In this document: positions 9,404-19,034 of the stretch, piece by piece
How the letters are laid out: each line of letters starts with the position of its first letter
Position numbering within the stretch: position 1 is the first letter of the stretch
Assembly: GCA_016845065.1 (NCBI GenBank)
Contig: JAERTG010000023.1
Coordinates: forward strand, 1 to 64,000
Direction of reading: 5' to 3'
Origin: Fidelibacterota bacterium
GTDB taxonomy: Bacteria > Fidelibacterota > UBA8477 > JABMPR01
DNA: 64,000 bases
Notes under the pieces: generated by a model
Database searches by the model: none
The model's input: the letters and a program-made list of their open reading frames with translations, nothing else
What the model was told of the DNA's origin: nothing
Position numbers and translations under genes: made by a program

Positions 9404-9706
9404 ATGAACCTATTTTCTCATTCCTGGCTTCCATTCATTTACCTGTATGGGCTTGGAGGAATCCTATTCATCGCAGGAATCGTAATCACCATGAAAGCTG
9501 GTGCGTTTGACCTGAAACGTCCCAAGCATAAAAAGTGGATGTGGATTCTTATTTTTGGTTTCATCTGGTACCTGACCATGCATGCCCTCATGACCTGGGC
9601 AGCACTTGGAACCATTTCTCCTTATGTTGTGCTCTATACCCTACTCGCTATGGTCGGAGTGTTTATTGTTGTCACCTTAAGATTTGGAAAAGGAGCTAGG
9701 GTATAA
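9404..9706 (+). CDS. Small three-helix membrane protein coupled to the downstream symporter
   Basis: 100 residues with three hydrophobic segments (about 10-32, 45-65 and 75-92) and a basic loop (DLKRPKHKKW) between the first two. The ribosome-binding site AAAAGGAG precedes the ATG. Its stop overlaps the symporter start (TAATG), so the two are almost certainly translated together. Small partner subunits are known for some sodium:solute symporters (for example YhdT with PanF, or DUF4212 proteins), but I cannot assign this protein to those families. Confidence 0.75.
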   Translation: MNLFSHSWLPFIYLYGLGGILFIAGIVITMKAGAFDLKRPKHKKWMWILIFGFIWYLTMHALMTWAALGTISPYVVLYTLLAMVGVFIVVTLRFGKGARV

Positions 9707-11802
9707 TGCAAACCTTTCATAGTATAGGAACTACGACAGACTGGGTTGTGATGGTGGTCTACTTTATGGCCATCATGCTTTTTGGTAGCTATTTCGGAAG
9801 ATATACAAAGAATACCTCAGATTTCTTCTTCGGTGGACGTCGATTCTCATGGTGGCTGATAACCATGTCAATTGTTGCTACAGGTGTAGGAAGTCACAGT
9901 TTTGTGAAATATTCCGCCAAGGGATTTGAGCATGGTATTTCCTCATCCATGACCTACCTCAATGACTGGTTCTTTATAGCCTTTTTTATGTTTGGATGGC
10001 TTCCCATCATTGTTTATTCCAAGATTCGCTCCATCCCTGAATATTTTGAAAAGCGCTTTAGTCCATCCTCACGATTCATCGCTACCATACTTCTTTTACT
10101 ATACATGATCGGCTATATCGGTATTGGATTCCTTACCCTGGGTAAGGCTGTTATCCCCATGCTGCCTAGTGCTTTTATGATTTTTGGAATGACCATACCT
10201 GTCACCTTAATGGGTGCTATCATCGTCATTGCCATTATCACTGGTATTTATATAACATTTGGCGGTCAAACCGCGGTTATTTTTACAGACCTTTTACAGG
10301 GATTTATCCTCCTGTTTGCTGGTCTTCTGCTCTTCTTTTTTGGAATCACCTATCTGGGAGGATTTGATATTTTCTGGGACTTATTGCCCACGGAATGGAA
10401 ACTCCCTATGGCGGACTTTAACCAGCCCTCCAATTTCAATTTTGTAGGAATATTTTGGCAGGATGCCATTGCAGGATCCATCGGGTTTTTATTCATGAAT
10501 CAGGGATTGATCATGCGCTTTATGGCCTGTAAGAATGTAAATGAAGGACGAAAAGCTGCTGGTATTAATATTTTGTTTGTACTCCCGATTTCTGCAATTG
10601 TTGTAGGTAATGCTGGATGGGTAGGTAAAGCAATTTCGGTTGCCAGTCCTGAAATCGTCAGTCCTTCTGTTTCACCAGATCAGATCTTTGTGGTGGTAGC
10701 AAACATTATTGCCAGTCCTGGTATGTTTGGATTCATTATGGCTGCATTAACCGCTGCCCTCATGAGTACTGTTGATACGCTCATTAATGCGACTGCAGCT
10801 ATTTACATAAACGATGTCCATAGACCGGTGAGAGATTTTCTGAAGAAAAGCTATGGTTCAGTAGCCGAGAGTGATCGCAAAGAGCTGACAGCTGCACGTT
10901 ATGCATCAATTGCTGTCACAACACTGGGTGTTTTAGCCGTCTTGGCTTTCAAGAACTTTCCAACTGTCTATGAAGCTCATGGATTTTTCCACTCAACACT
11001 TACTCCACCGCTGGTTGTGGGAATATTCCTTGGCGTCTTCTGGAAACGTTTTACGGCCTCAGCTGTTATCACAACCTTTGTAGGTGGTGTAGCCCTCATG
11101 ATCCTGGGTGCCAGATTTCCTGGAATACTCATTGCTCCTTTTGATCATGGAATTGAGATGAACGAAGCACACCCCTATTCATACATCCGTGCCCTATATA
11201 ACACGGTAGTCTGTACTGGTGTTGGTATCATTGCAGCGTATACAACCAACGCACAACTTAACTTTGTTGCCAAAATCAGAGCGAAGTCAAATGATAAGAC
11301 TGTCATGAACGCAGTACTGGGTGCTGCTATCGTAGCTTTTGCCATTATACTTTTTGGACTTCTGGGTATGACAGTTCAAGTTCTTGCCGCTCTGATTGTG
11401 ATTGCCTTGGTTCCCCTGGTTGTGACATACTTTGTCCATTATGATGAGGAAGTGAACACACTGGGTCTTACTGCAAGCTCAATCAATATTGCCAGAAAAC
11501 AATTTAAAGGCAGTGAACCAAATGATGAAGTTGGCGAAACTGTGATTGTAAACTGGAAATTAACTGAGAGTGATGAGCCGAAACTGCAGTTCTCACAGAA
11601 TGACATGGACATGATGAAAGCAAAAACGGGTGATCTCGTCTATCTCTCAGATAAGCGAAAATGGATGGGTGGCTTAAAATCTGTTCATTCAACCTACGCT
11701 GAACCCCACAACGAAGATGGTGTAGTTTATATGACGCAGGATTTGAAGGAATCTGGTCTCTTTGTTGAAGGTCGTGAACTCTGCGCTGAAAAAGAGATGT
11801 AG
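9706..11802 (+). CDS. Sodium:solute symporter (SSS family) with C-terminal soluble extension
   Basis: 698 residues. The first part is a standard SSS/LeuT-fold transporter: NTSDFFFGGRRFSWW after helix 1, the unwound helix-1 region MSIVATGVGSHSFV, SKIRSIPEYFEKRF, and about 13 helices up to residue 510. It continues with two more helices at about 530-580 and then a soluble tail of roughly 110 residues, longer than in simple PutP-type members. The substrate is unknown. It overlaps the small membrane protein by one base and is followed eight bases later by an exported phosphatase-fold gene. Confidence 0.9.
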   Translation: MQTFHSIGTTTDWVVMVVYFMAIMLFGSYFGRYTKNTSDFFFGGRRFSWWLITMSIVATGVGSHSFVKYSAKGFEHGISSSMTYLNDWFFIAFFMFGWLPIIVYSKIRSIPEYFEKRFSPSSRFIATILLLLYMIGYIGIGFLTLGKAVIPMLPSAFMIFGMTIPVTLMGAIIVIAIITGIYITFGGQTAVIFTDLLQGFILLFAGLLLFFFGITYLGGFDIFWDLLPTEWKLPMADFNQPSNFNFVGIFWQDAIAGSIGFLFMNQGLIMRFMACKNVNEGRKAAGINILFVLPISAIVVGNAGWVGKAISVASPEIVSPSVSPDQIFVVVANIIASPGMFGFIMAALTAALMSTVDTLINATAAIYINDVHRPVRDFLKKSYGSVAESDRKELTAARYASIAVTTLGVLAVLAFKNFPTVYEAHGFFHSTLTPPLVVGIFLGVFWKRFTASAVITTFVGGVALMILGARFPGILIAPFDHGIEMNEAHPYSYIRALYNTVVCTGVGIIAAYTTNAQLNFVAKIRAKSNDKTVMNAVLGAAIVAFAIILFGLLGMTVQVLAALIVIALVPLVVTYFVHYDEEVNTLGLTASSINIARKQFKGSEPNDEVGETVIVNWKLTESDEPKLQFSQNDMDMMKAKTGDLVYLSDKRKWMGGLKSVHSTYAEPHNEDGVVYMTQDLKESGLFVEGRELCAEKEM

Positions 11803-11810
11803 ACCTTAAT

Positions 11811-12827
11811 ATGCGCCCTCTCATCCTGTCTCTCATCATCATCCTGGGGTCGAGTGGGCTGTCTGCTCAAAATCAGTTTAAGGCTGCATTCTGGAATATC
11901 GAGAATCTATTCGATACGACGGATGCAGCTCTGATTAGAGATGATGACTTTACTCCCGCAGGCAAATACCAATGGACCGAAGAGAGATTGGTTAAAAAGT
12001 TTCTAGATCTTTCAAGAGTGATCCATGACATGAATCAAGCAAATGATCTGGCTATTCTGGGTCTGTCTGAGATTGAGAATAAGCAGGTTTTAAATCGTTT
12101 AAATTCAGATTTCATAAATTCAGGATTACAGGTGATTCACAAGGAATCTCCAGATGAACGTGGCATTGATTGCGCCCTGCTTTATGATCCAAGCATTGTC
12201 ACCGTCCAGAATTATCAATTTTTACCCATCTATCTGGCGGGAGAAGAGAAAACTCGAGATATCATTGAGGCTGAATTCAGTTTCAAAGGCTGGGATAAAA
12301 ACAAAACGCTATACGTCTTTGTCAACCATTGGCCCTCTCGCTGGGGTGGGCAGAAAGAAACTGATCCTCTCAGACGGACAACTGCCAGAACCTTGAGGAC
12401 ACGCATCGATCAAATTCTGTTGAAGGAACCACATGCAGACATCCTGGTTATGGGTGATTTCAATGACTACCCCGATGACCCTTCGCTATATGAAATCCTT
12501 CGCGCACACGAAGCAGGACCAAAATCTTATCCTGGAGATCTAATAAATACCACCTGGGACTTAGATCAGAATCCAGATGCTGGTACATGCATGTATAGAG
12601 GAACCTGGACGGTCCTGGACCAAATCATTATTTCTTTTGGAATGCGTGATAAGAAGAATTTTGACTGGGTTTTTGAATCAACTCAAACTTTCATGCCTGA
12701 CTATCTCATTGAAAAAGATGGGAAGTACAAGGGCTGGCCATTTCGGATGTATCGTAGTGGCCAATACCATGGTGGCTACTCTGATCATCTGCCCATCGTA
12801 TGTAATATCCTCGTAAGTCAGAAATAA
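11811..12827 (+). CDS. Exported endonuclease/exonuclease/phosphatase family protein
   Basis: 338 residues with a signal peptide (about 1-19, ending GLSAQ). The metal-dependent EEP fold is marked by FWNIENLFDT (catalytic Asn at 29), GLSEIENKQVL (metal Glu), NHWPSRWGGQ, the MGDFNDYP motif (Asp/Asn pair) and the terminal SDHLPI (catalytic His). The set is complete, so the protein should be an active phosphodiesterase outside the cytoplasm, acting on DNA, nucleotides or phospholipid head groups. It sits eight bases after the symporter and one base before glgA, so it is probably part of that transcript. Confidence 0.9.
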   Translation: MRPLILSLIIILGSSGLSAQNQFKAAFWNIENLFDTTDAALIRDDDFTPAGKYQWTEERLVKKFLDLSRVIHDMNQANDLAILGLSEIENKQVLNRLNSDFINSGLQVIHKESPDERGIDCALLYDPSIVTVQNYQFLPIYLAGEEKTRDIIEAEFSFKGWDKNKTLYVFVNHWPSRWGGQKETDPLRRTTARTLRTRIDQILLKEPHADILVMGDFNDYPDDPSLYEILRAHEAGPKSYPGDLINTTWDLDQNPDAGTCMYRGTWTVLDQIIISFGMRDKKNFDWVFESTQTFMPDYLIEKDGKYKGWPFRMYRSGQYHGGYSDHLPIVCNILVSQK

Positions 12828-12828
12828 C

Positions 12829-14244
12829 ATGGACATCGTATTTGTTTCAGCCGAAGTCGCACCTTACTCCAAGGCAGGTGGACTGGCTGATGTTGCTGGA
12901 AGTCTACCCCAGGCTTTGGCCCCCTATGTAGATTCAGTACAGGTTCTCACCCCCCTTTATGGACAGATCGACCGGAATAAATATGATATTCAATCATCTC
13001 AGACTACAGGTGAGATTGAATTAGGAGACGACACCATCCCATATGCCCTGCATCATACAGTTGCAGATGACAAGAAAACAAAGATTGGCTTTATTAGCTG
13101 TGATCGATTTTTTGCTCGTGATGGCATTTATACTGAATCAGATGGGGAAGGATTTAAGGACAACAATCTACGCTTTTTCTTTTTTCAGCTTGCTGTACTT
13201 GATTTGATTACCTCAGGACATATTTCAGTCGAGGTTCTGCATTGTAACGATCATCATACTGGTCTTTTACCCCTGATGATGAAAATCAAAATGCCACATG
13301 TCAAAACCATTTTTACTATTCATAATTTCCTTTACCACGGTCATTTTTCGACCGGGGATGTCAATCTATTACCAGATACCGTGAAACCCTTGCTTACCAC
13401 AACTCAGTGGGGTAATCATAGTGCCTTGCTGGAAGCGATAGATCATAGTGATCTAGTAACCACAGTGAGCCCAGGATACGCCCTGGAGCTCCTTGCAGGT
13501 ATAAATGTAGACGAGCATAGCCTCGCCAGGATTCAGGCCATAGAAACTCATTTCTCCGGAATTGTAAACGGAATCGATACTGAATACTGGTCCCCAGAAA
13601 TTGATCAATACACACCCTATCATTTTTCAAAAGACGACCTCAGCGGTAAACAAAAAAATAAAGAGGCCTTGTTGCTGAAAGTTGGTCTCTCACCTGACCT
13701 GGAAGCACCCGTATTCGGATCCATTTCACGCCTGGTTGAGAATAAAGGTTTCCCATTAATAAATGAGCTCCTCGACGAATATGTTAGTCTTGGAGCGAAA
13801 TTTATTTTTCTTGGATCTGGCAGCCCTGATATCGCTGCCGAACTGCGTGATGCAAGCAGGCGTCATCCTCAACATATAGCATTTGATGATGGATTTAACG
13901 AGCCTCTCGCCCATCTGATTGAGGCGGGATCTGATATGTTTCTCATGCCAAGTAGATTTGAGCCCTGTGGTTTGAATCAACTATATAGTTTGCGGTATGG
14001 TACGATTCCGATTGTTCATCGCACAGGTGGTCTCGGCGATACCGTTGAACCATGGACCACAGATTCGGGGACGGGCTTTGTGTTTGAACCCTATGATCTC
14101 GAAGCGTTGCGAAAATCCATGAAAACAGCTTTAAAAGTATACCACTCTAAGACAGATTGGCTGTCTCTCGTACAGCGAGCCATGTCCATGGATTTTTCAT
14201 GGGATCAATCTGCCAGACAATACTTACATTTATATAATCTTTGA
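12829..14244 (+). CDS. glgA: Glycogen synthase (ADP-glucose type, GT5)
   Basis: Transfers glucose from ADP-glucose to growing alpha-1,4-glucan. 471 residues, a full GT-B enzyme. The N-domain has the KAGGLADV motif (Lys15 binds ADP-glucose) and the FTIHN region. The C-domain has SRLVENKGFPL and the nucleotide-sugar motif RFEPCGLNQLYSLRYG followed by RTGGLGDTV. It starts one base after the upstream stop and is followed after 14 bases by glgC, so the two consecutive steps of glycogen synthesis are co-expressed. A second, truncated GT5 homologue lies at 44483-45316. Confidence 0.96.
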   Translation: MDIVFVSAEVAPYSKAGGLADVAGSLPQALAPYVDSVQVLTPLYGQIDRNKYDIQSSQTTGEIELGDDTIPYALHHTVADDKKTKIGFISCDRFFARDGIYTESDGEGFKDNNLRFFFFQLAVLDLITSGHISVEVLHCNDHHTGLLPLMMKIKMPHVKTIFTIHNFLYHGHFSTGDVNLLPDTVKPLLTTTQWGNHSALLEAIDHSDLVTTVSPGYALELLAGINVDEHSLARIQAIETHFSGIVNGIDTEYWSPEIDQYTPYHFSKDDLSGKQKNKEALLLKVGLSPDLEAPVFGSISRLVENKGFPLINELLDEYVSLGAKFIFLGSGSPDIAAELRDASRRHPQHIAFDDGFNEPLAHLIEAGSDMFLMPSRFEPCGLNQLYSLRYGTIPIVHRTGGLGDTVEPWTTDSGTGFVFEPYDLEALRKSMKTALKVYHSKTDWLSLVQRAMSMDFSWDQSARQYLHLYNL

Positions 14245-14258
14245 TTTAGGAGGTTCGA

Positions 14259-15503
14259 GTGAAGAAATCTGAAGTGCGTTTAGGAGCTATAATCCTCGGG
14301 GGTGGACGTGGAGAAAGATTATCCCCACTGACTTCTTATCGGGCAAAACCTGCCGTGCATATTGGTGGAAAGTATCGTCTGATTGATGTCCCCATTAGCA
14401 ATTGTATCAACTCAGGCATTAACCTCATACACGTCTTGACACAATTCAACACAACATCATTGCATAGACACATATCAAGGACCTACAAATTTGATATCTA
14501 CTCAGGTGGTGATATTGAAATATTAGCAGCTCAGCAAACGGCTAGCAACAAGGATTGGTTCCAGGGTACTGCTGATGCTGTACGATCCTACTGGGATAGG
14601 TTTGAGCAGATGAATGCAACTCACTATATTATTTTAGCTGGCGACCATCTCTACAAAATGGACTATTCCGAATTTTTTAATCATCACCTCGCTACAGGTG
14701 CTGCCGTATCTGTTGGAGTAAGACCCATGCCCATATCCACTGCTTCTGAATTGGGTGTTCTCAAAGCCAATAGCGACGATGAAATAACCAGATTTGTTGA
14801 AAAACCACAGACCGATGAGCTTATTGATGAATTGGCCGATGAAATTGATGGGGAGAAAAAGGTGTTGGCCTCCATGGGCATCTACATCTTTAACAAAGAA
14901 GTGCTCAAGGAAGTACTGAAAATCCAGGGCGATGATTTTGGTAAAAACATCATCCCTCACTCAATTGAAACTAGAAAAACCACTGCATTCAGATTCAAGG
15001 GATACTGGGAGGACATCGGTACCATCCGCACTTTTTTCGAGTCAACTATTGCTCTGACAAAAGAGAATCCTGATTTTACCTTTTATAACGAAGATAATCC
15101 TGTTTATACCCGCCAACGTTTCTTACCCGGAAGTGAAGTTCGCGGTGCAACCATTGAGCATGCAATCATTTCAGAAGGTTGCAAAGTCGGTAATGCTCAG
15201 CTCAAAGATACAATAATAGGTATACGAAGTATTATCGGAGATGGTGTTAGACTAGAGCGCACTTATTTCATGGGTGCTGATTTTTATGATCGAGAGGATA
15301 ACGATTCGACTATTCCCATGGGAATCGGTGAAAATTCGGTTCTATCCAATGTCATCGCCGATAAAAATGTTCGTATTGGCAAGAACGTCAAATTGACCAA
15401 CAAGGATAACCTCAAGGAATTCAGGAGTGATACCATTACTATCAAGGATGGTATAATCATTATCCCTAAAAATGCCACGATTCCTGACAATTTTGAGATA
15501 TAA
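14259..15503 (+). CDS. glgC: Glucose-1-phosphate adenylyltransferase
   Basis: Makes ADP-glucose from glucose-1-phosphate and ATP, the committed step of glycogen synthesis. 414 residues, typical length. The nucleotide motif GGGRGERLSPLTSYRAKPAV is at 14-33, followed by YRLIDVPISNCINSG, the ILAGDHLYKMDY metal site and FVEKP. The C-terminal third is a left-handed beta-helix. Translation starts with GTG behind a strong TTAGGAGG ribosome-binding site. The gene is last in the glgA-glgC pair. Downstream is a 7-bp inverted repeat (15527-15533 / 15543-15549) without a T-run. Confidence 0.96.
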   Translation: MKKSEVRLGAIILGGGRGERLSPLTSYRAKPAVHIGGKYRLIDVPISNCINSGINLIHVLTQFNTTSLHRHISRTYKFDIYSGGDIEILAAQQTASNKDWFQGTADAVRSYWDRFEQMNATHYIILAGDHLYKMDYSEFFNHHLATGAAVSVGVRPMPISTASELGVLKANSDDEITRFVEKPQTDELIDELADEIDGEKKVLASMGIYIFNKEVLKEVLKIQGDDFGKNIIPHSIETRKTTAFRFKGYWEDIGTIRTFFESTIALTKENPDFTFYNEDNPVYTRQRFLPGSEVRGATIEHAIISEGCKVGNAQLKDTIIGIRSIIGDGVRLERTYFMGADFYDREDNDSTIPMGIGENSVLSNVIADKNVRIGKNVKLTNKDNLKEFRSDTITIKDGIIIIPKNATIPDNFEI

Positions 15504-15567
15504 TCGAATTTTTTCTGAAGATGGAGTCAGACTAATACTCACAGTCTGATCAGAGAGATGCTTAGTG

Positions 15568-15852
15568 CTATTTATCCTTGGTGCTGTTTGCTTTAGCGGG
15601 AGTTGAAGCGTTAGATTTTGCTGTTGTTGACTTTTTTTTGGCTGGTGTAGATTCAGTTTTATTCACTTTTCCCTTGGCGTAGTCTGTTATGTAAAATCCT
15701 GAACCCTTAAAGATTAATCCACTACCACCACTCACCACTCTTCTGACACTTCCTTTGCATTGGACGCATTTGTCCAGGTGGGCGTCTGACATTTTTTGAA
15801 ACGCATCGAAATGATTACCACAACTCAGGCATTCATATTCATATGTGGGCAT
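15568..15852 (-). CDS. FmdB-family zinc-ribbon protein
   Basis: 94 residues. The N-terminal 50 form the FmdB-type zinc ribbon: MPTYEYEC, with paired cysteines C8/C11 and C29/C32, followed by the family's GGSGLIFKGSGFYITDY segment. The C-terminal 35 residues are low-complexity Lys/Thr/Ala/Ser, probably disordered. The family is widespread and its role uncertain; the old 'regulatory protein' name comes from FmdB of methylotrophs. It lies 11 bases after coaD and is the last gene of the long minus-strand series. Confidence 0.9.
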   Translation of the reverse strand: MPTYEYECLSCGNHFDAFQKMSDAHLDKCVQCKGSVRRVVSGGSGLIFKGSGFYITDYAKGKVNKTESTPAKKKSTTAKSNASTPAKANSTKDK

Positions 15853-15863
15853 TATCTACAACC

Positions 15864-16361
15864 TTAATCTTCATTATTAATATGGAATTTTTTGTGAAGG
15901 ACTTCAGCAACATATGGAGTAACAAATGCGCTGATGTCTCCACCAAAGCTTGAAACTTCCCTGACGATGGTTGAATTCAGGTGCGTATAGGCCTCATGGG
16001 GCATGAGGAACACTTGAACCAGGTCTGGATGTAGAGTTCGATTTACCAGAGCCATTTGAAACTCAAATTCAAAGTCCGACATAGCTCTTAAGCCCCTTAT
16101 CATTGCAACTGCATTCATTTTTTTAGCATAGTCAACGATGAGACCGTCAAAATAGGTTACTTCTACATTTTCCAGGTGCGCAGTGGTTTTTACGATCATT
16201 TCCATCCGCTCTTCTACAGTAAATAAAGGACTCTTACCGATATTCCTTCCGACGGCCACCACTACTTCATCAAAAACAGAGACGGCTCTTTCGATAATAT
16301 CGAGGTGACCCAAAGTGATTGGGTCAAAGGTACCTGGGTATATGGCTAATCGTTTTTTCAT
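15864..16361 (-). CDS. coaD: Phosphopantetheine adenylyltransferase
   Basis: Penultimate step of coenzyme A synthesis: 4'-phosphopantetheine plus ATP gives dephospho-CoA. Nucleotidyltransferase signatures are YPGTFDPITLGH (residues 8-18) and RGLRAMSDFEFEFQMA. I chose the ATG at 16361, giving 165 residues, close to the usual 160. It begins one base after the rsmD stop, and an upstream ATG in the same frame would overlap rsmD by 38 bases and add an unusual N-terminus. The rsmD-coaD pairing is common in bacteria. Confidence 0.95.
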   Translation of the reverse strand: MKKRLAIYPGTFDPITLGHLDIIERAVSVFDEVVVAVGRNIGKSPLFTVEERMEMIVKTTAHLENVEVTYFDGLIVDYAKKMNAVAMIRGLRAMSDFEFEFQMALVNRTLHPDLVQVFLMPHEAYTHLNSTIVREVSSFGGDISAFVTPYVAEVLHKKFHINNED

Positions 16362-16362
16362 T

Positions 16363-16893
16363 TCAGTGCGCCTTATAGATTTGAATTTTTGTTTCTGCAA
16401 CCACTTTTTCTTTTAGCAAGCTAAATACATCTGAATCCAGGATATGTTCATCCCTCCTGGCAGATTCATAGACAAAATAAGCATTCTCAGCTCTATGCAC
16501 CTCAATTAGATGCATTATTGCTGAGGAAAGTTTTTCAGCATAGGGAGGGTCTGCTAAAATCAGATCGAATTTTTGAGTCAGTTTTCTGAGGACCCCCTGG
16601 ACATCACCAACATAGGCTTCAAAATTTTTATCTCTGGTTTTCATCCAAAGTTTTTGCGCACTTATGTACTTACTGTCCCTGTCTATTGATACAAGAGAAG
16701 CTGCGCCTCGACTTAAAGCTTCAAATCCTAGAGCACCGGTTCCGCTATACAGGTCCAAAACATTCATATCACGCACGTCCCGCAGCGTATCATATAATAT
16801 GGTCCGAGCGCGATCAGTCGTCGGTCGAACCGATCCTGTCTTGAGTTTGGGCAGAGGATGTCCCCTCCACTCCCCGGCTATAATACGTGTCAT
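16363..16893 (-). CDS. rsmD: 16S rRNA (guanine966-N2)-methyltransferase
   Basis: 176 residues. The N-terminal RIIAGEWRGHPL and RPTTDRARTILYDTL are RsmD signatures. The SAM site is VLDLYSGTGALG (46-56) and the catalytic motif is DPPY (115-118). It methylates G966 of 16S rRNA during 30S assembly. The start overlaps the stop of the upstream envelope gene (ATGA), tying it to that transcript, and coaD follows directly. Confidence 0.95.
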   Translation of the reverse strand: MTRIIAGEWRGHPLPKLKTGSVRPTTDRARTILYDTLRDVRDMNVLDLYSGTGALGFEALSRGAASLVSIDRDSKYISAQKLWMKTRDKNFEAYVGDVQGVLRKLTQKFDLILADPPYAEKLSSAIMHLIEVHRAENAYFVYESARRDEHILDSDVFSLLKEKVVAETKIQIYKAH

Positions 16894-18089
16894 GGTGTAT
16901 AATTGAAAAAGGTGACGCTAAAGGTGAGAACGAGGTCTTCACTTTGAAAATCAATATCAATTGATCCGATGAGGTAATTGCTTCTGGATTCAGACCAGGA
17001 AGAAAGGATGTACTGAATTTCCTGGAGATTACCTGAGAAAACAAGTTGCACAGGATTATTGTCTGTGCCCAGAGCAGGATCGATGACAATTTCGTCGAGG
17101 TAGTCTGTAAATGGGTTTGCCAGGACATCTAATAACCGCATCGCATCGAATGATTGACCCTGGAAGTCTTGCTCAGCATTCATGATAATTTCAAATTTGC
17201 TGGTTATTTTTGCCGTCCCCGTGCTATAGTCCTCGTTGAATGAGCCCAGAACGAATTTGTCCAGCGTCGTCTTCATTTCTCCGACCCATTCACCACCGCG
17301 TGGAGCACTCATGGAAAGTGCATCTCGCTTCAAGTATAAATGACCAGAACCATATTCAATCGGAAAGTTGCCGATCATTTCAGTTACCATGAGAAGCAGG
17401 GAACGATTGTTGATAATTGAGATATCATCATCAGTAAGATCTACGACCTCTTCAGATACCTGTGTATACTCCTGATAAACAATAACGGTGTCTCTACCAC
17501 CAGGTAATTGAACATGTATGGAGTCAGGTTTGGCTACAGGAATTGAATCTTCCAGAGCCGCTATTGAATCGGCCAGGGCAGCAATATCCTCTGTCATGGG
17601 CATGAGTTCATTAAATACATCATCTGGAAGAACGTCATCAGCAATGGGTTGCTCAATGACCAGAGAATCTCCAGAAAAATATTCGTCATACTGGTCAAGA
17701 TCAGAATCTTCCTCTACTGGCAAAACAGGATCAATCCCCAGGATATCATATACGTATAGTTCAGCCATCTCGATGGTGGAAAACAGGATGCCCTTATCAT
17801 GTAGATAGAAAGCAGTTATTGAAACCATGAGAATCAAAAGGACAAGTTCACGGAGAGGATTTCGATTTCTGTCTTTCTTCTTTTTCTCTGATTTGGACTT
17901 TGTCTTTGGAGTAGACGTCCCCATTTCCGCCGTTTCTACATCCTTGGTCTCAGGTTTTGCAGCAGAGCGCCGTCTCCGCATCGTTTCTGCGATGAGTTCA
18001 TCTTCAGATAGCTCTGGGGTGGAGGATTCATCGGCAAGAAACTTCCTGGGTTCAAGAATTCCTCGATCTTTTCTAAGATCAATCTTCAC
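16890..18089 (-). CDS. Single-pass inner-membrane protein, possible PilN/PilO-like component
   Basis: 399 residues starting with GTG behind AGGAGCGCTTCA. Residues 1-80 are cytoplasmic, charged and Lys-rich (KSKSEKKKKDRNRN). A membrane helix lies at about 81-95. Then comes an acidic linker with Asp/Ser-rich repeats (ALADSIAALEDSI) and a C-terminal globular region from about 220. The topology, and the position directly after an actin-fold-like PilM/GspL-type gene, recall the PilN/PilO or GspM/EpsM part of type IV pilus and type II secretion platforms. No sequence motif proves this. The start overlaps the upstream gene by 11 bases. Confidence 0.7.
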   Translation of the reverse strand: MKIDLRKDRGILEPRKFLADESSTPELSEDELIAETMRRRRSAAKPETKDVETAEMGTSTPKTKSKSEKKKKDRNRNPLRELVLLILMVSITAFYLHDKGILFSTIEMAELYVYDILGIDPVLPVEEDSDLDQYDEYFSGDSLVIEQPIADDVLPDDVFNELMPMTEDIAALADSIAALEDSIPVAKPDSIHVQLPGGRDTVIVYQEYTQVSEEVVDLTDDDISIINNRSLLLMVTEMIGNFPIEYGSGHLYLKRDALSMSAPRGGEWVGEMKTTLDKFVLGSFNEDYSTGTAKITSKFEIIMNAEQDFQGQSFDAMRLLDVLANPFTDYLDEIVIDPALGTDNNPVQLVFSGNLQEIQYILSSWSESRSNYLIGSIDIDFQSEDLVLTFSVTFFNYTP

Positions 18090-19020
18090 TGAAGCGCTCC
18101 TGTATTTCTACATTCAAAGCACCCAGCACGACTGCATATTCATCAATATTTTCAGTATCGGGATCTCTAAAATTAAAATGATTGCCAAGATTTAGCGGCT
18201 GGCAGCTTACCTCATAATTGGTGAGGTTACTCAATAGAGACGGGTCCCCCGTGGAAGAAAAGTAGAAGAGATTTGTAATCACATTATCTGGATCACGCTT
18301 CCCTTTAATGGCCCTCTCAATGGCTTCTTTAACAAGCTGAATAAGGTTAGAGTCGCCACGAACATGATCAAGTGTGATTTTATAATCCCAATTCAGTGAG
18401 CCATGAAATAACCCTGAAAATTCCTGATTTTGGAACATATGACAGTTAACCGTATTTTCACGATTTTCCAGAACAACCTGAATCCCACCTTCGAAATCGA
18501 GGAGCTTGGTGGCTGTGAGGACGTTGCCAACTGCCTCCATTTCTGTGATAACCTTCTTGAGCTCTAGTTCAGAAGGGCCAATCACCCTCTCCACCCAGGA
18601 GTCAAAAGATTGTGGGATGGCCATTGAAACATATTGAGCAGCCTTTGCAGAAGATCTATTGAGTTCCTGATGAACCATGGAATACTGAGAGGCAGAACCT
18701 TCCAGCATCTCTTTCATGTACCAATTGAGATATTTTGTGAGATCGTTACCAGATAAGGCACCATCAACGGGATGGATGCCAAATGGAAACCAGTCACTAT
18801 CAATAACAAGATGTGTGGCCGTGTCAGGAAATTCCGCTGAGTTTCTAATGGAGGATATTTGTTCTGCCAGAGACATAATGACTTGCGTATTCGTCATGTC
18901 CGGGTTTTGGAGTTCCTCAGCCATGCTGATCTTACCCAGACTCTCGATAAAAGGCGTCCCTTTAAAATTCACAAGTTGTGCAAATTTGATGGTATTACGA
19001 GATATGTGAATAGCCAGCAT
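18079..19020 (-). CDS. Actin-like-fold protein resembling PilM/GspL cytoplasmic domain
   Basis: 313 residues with no signal peptide or membrane helix. The N-terminus (LAIHISRNTIKFAQLV) has the pattern of the first phosphate-binding strand pair of the PilM/GspL actin-like fold. The middle (AMIPQSFDSWV, VITEMEAVGNVLTATKLL) fits the PilM segment that in relatives reads 'vd.e..Al.r'. The Asp/Gly residues of the phosphate loops are poorly kept, so ATP binding is doubtful. It overlaps the next membrane protein gene and follows a large exported protein and comEA-like, suggesting one envelope complex. The family assignment is tentative. Confidence 0.6.
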   Translation of the reverse strand: MLAIHISRNTIKFAQLVNFKGTPFIESLGKISMAEELQNPDMTNTQVIMSLAEQISSIRNSAEFPDTATHLVIDSDWFPFGIHPVDGALSGNDLTKYLNWYMKEMLEGSASQYSMVHQELNRSSAKAAQYVSMAIPQSFDSWVERVIGPSELELKKVITEMEAVGNVLTATKLLDFEGGIQVVLENRENTVNCHMFQNQEFSGLFHGSLNWDYKITLDHVRGDSNLIQLVKEAIERAIKGKRDPDNVITNLFYFSSTGDPSLLSNLTNYEVSCQPLNLGNHFNFRDPDTENIDEYAVVLGALNVEIQERFSED

Positions 19021-19034
19021 GATGGATTAGCCTG

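Noticed and set aside
15527..15549. Inverted repeat between glgC and the FmdB-like gene as a terminator
   Set aside because: TCAGACT/AGTCTGA is a true 7-bp repeat, but neither strand has a T-run after it.
18079..19020. Ordinary actin homologue (FtsA/MreB)
   Set aside because: The phosphate-loop residues of FtsA and MreB are not present; position and size favour a PilM/GspL-like protein.
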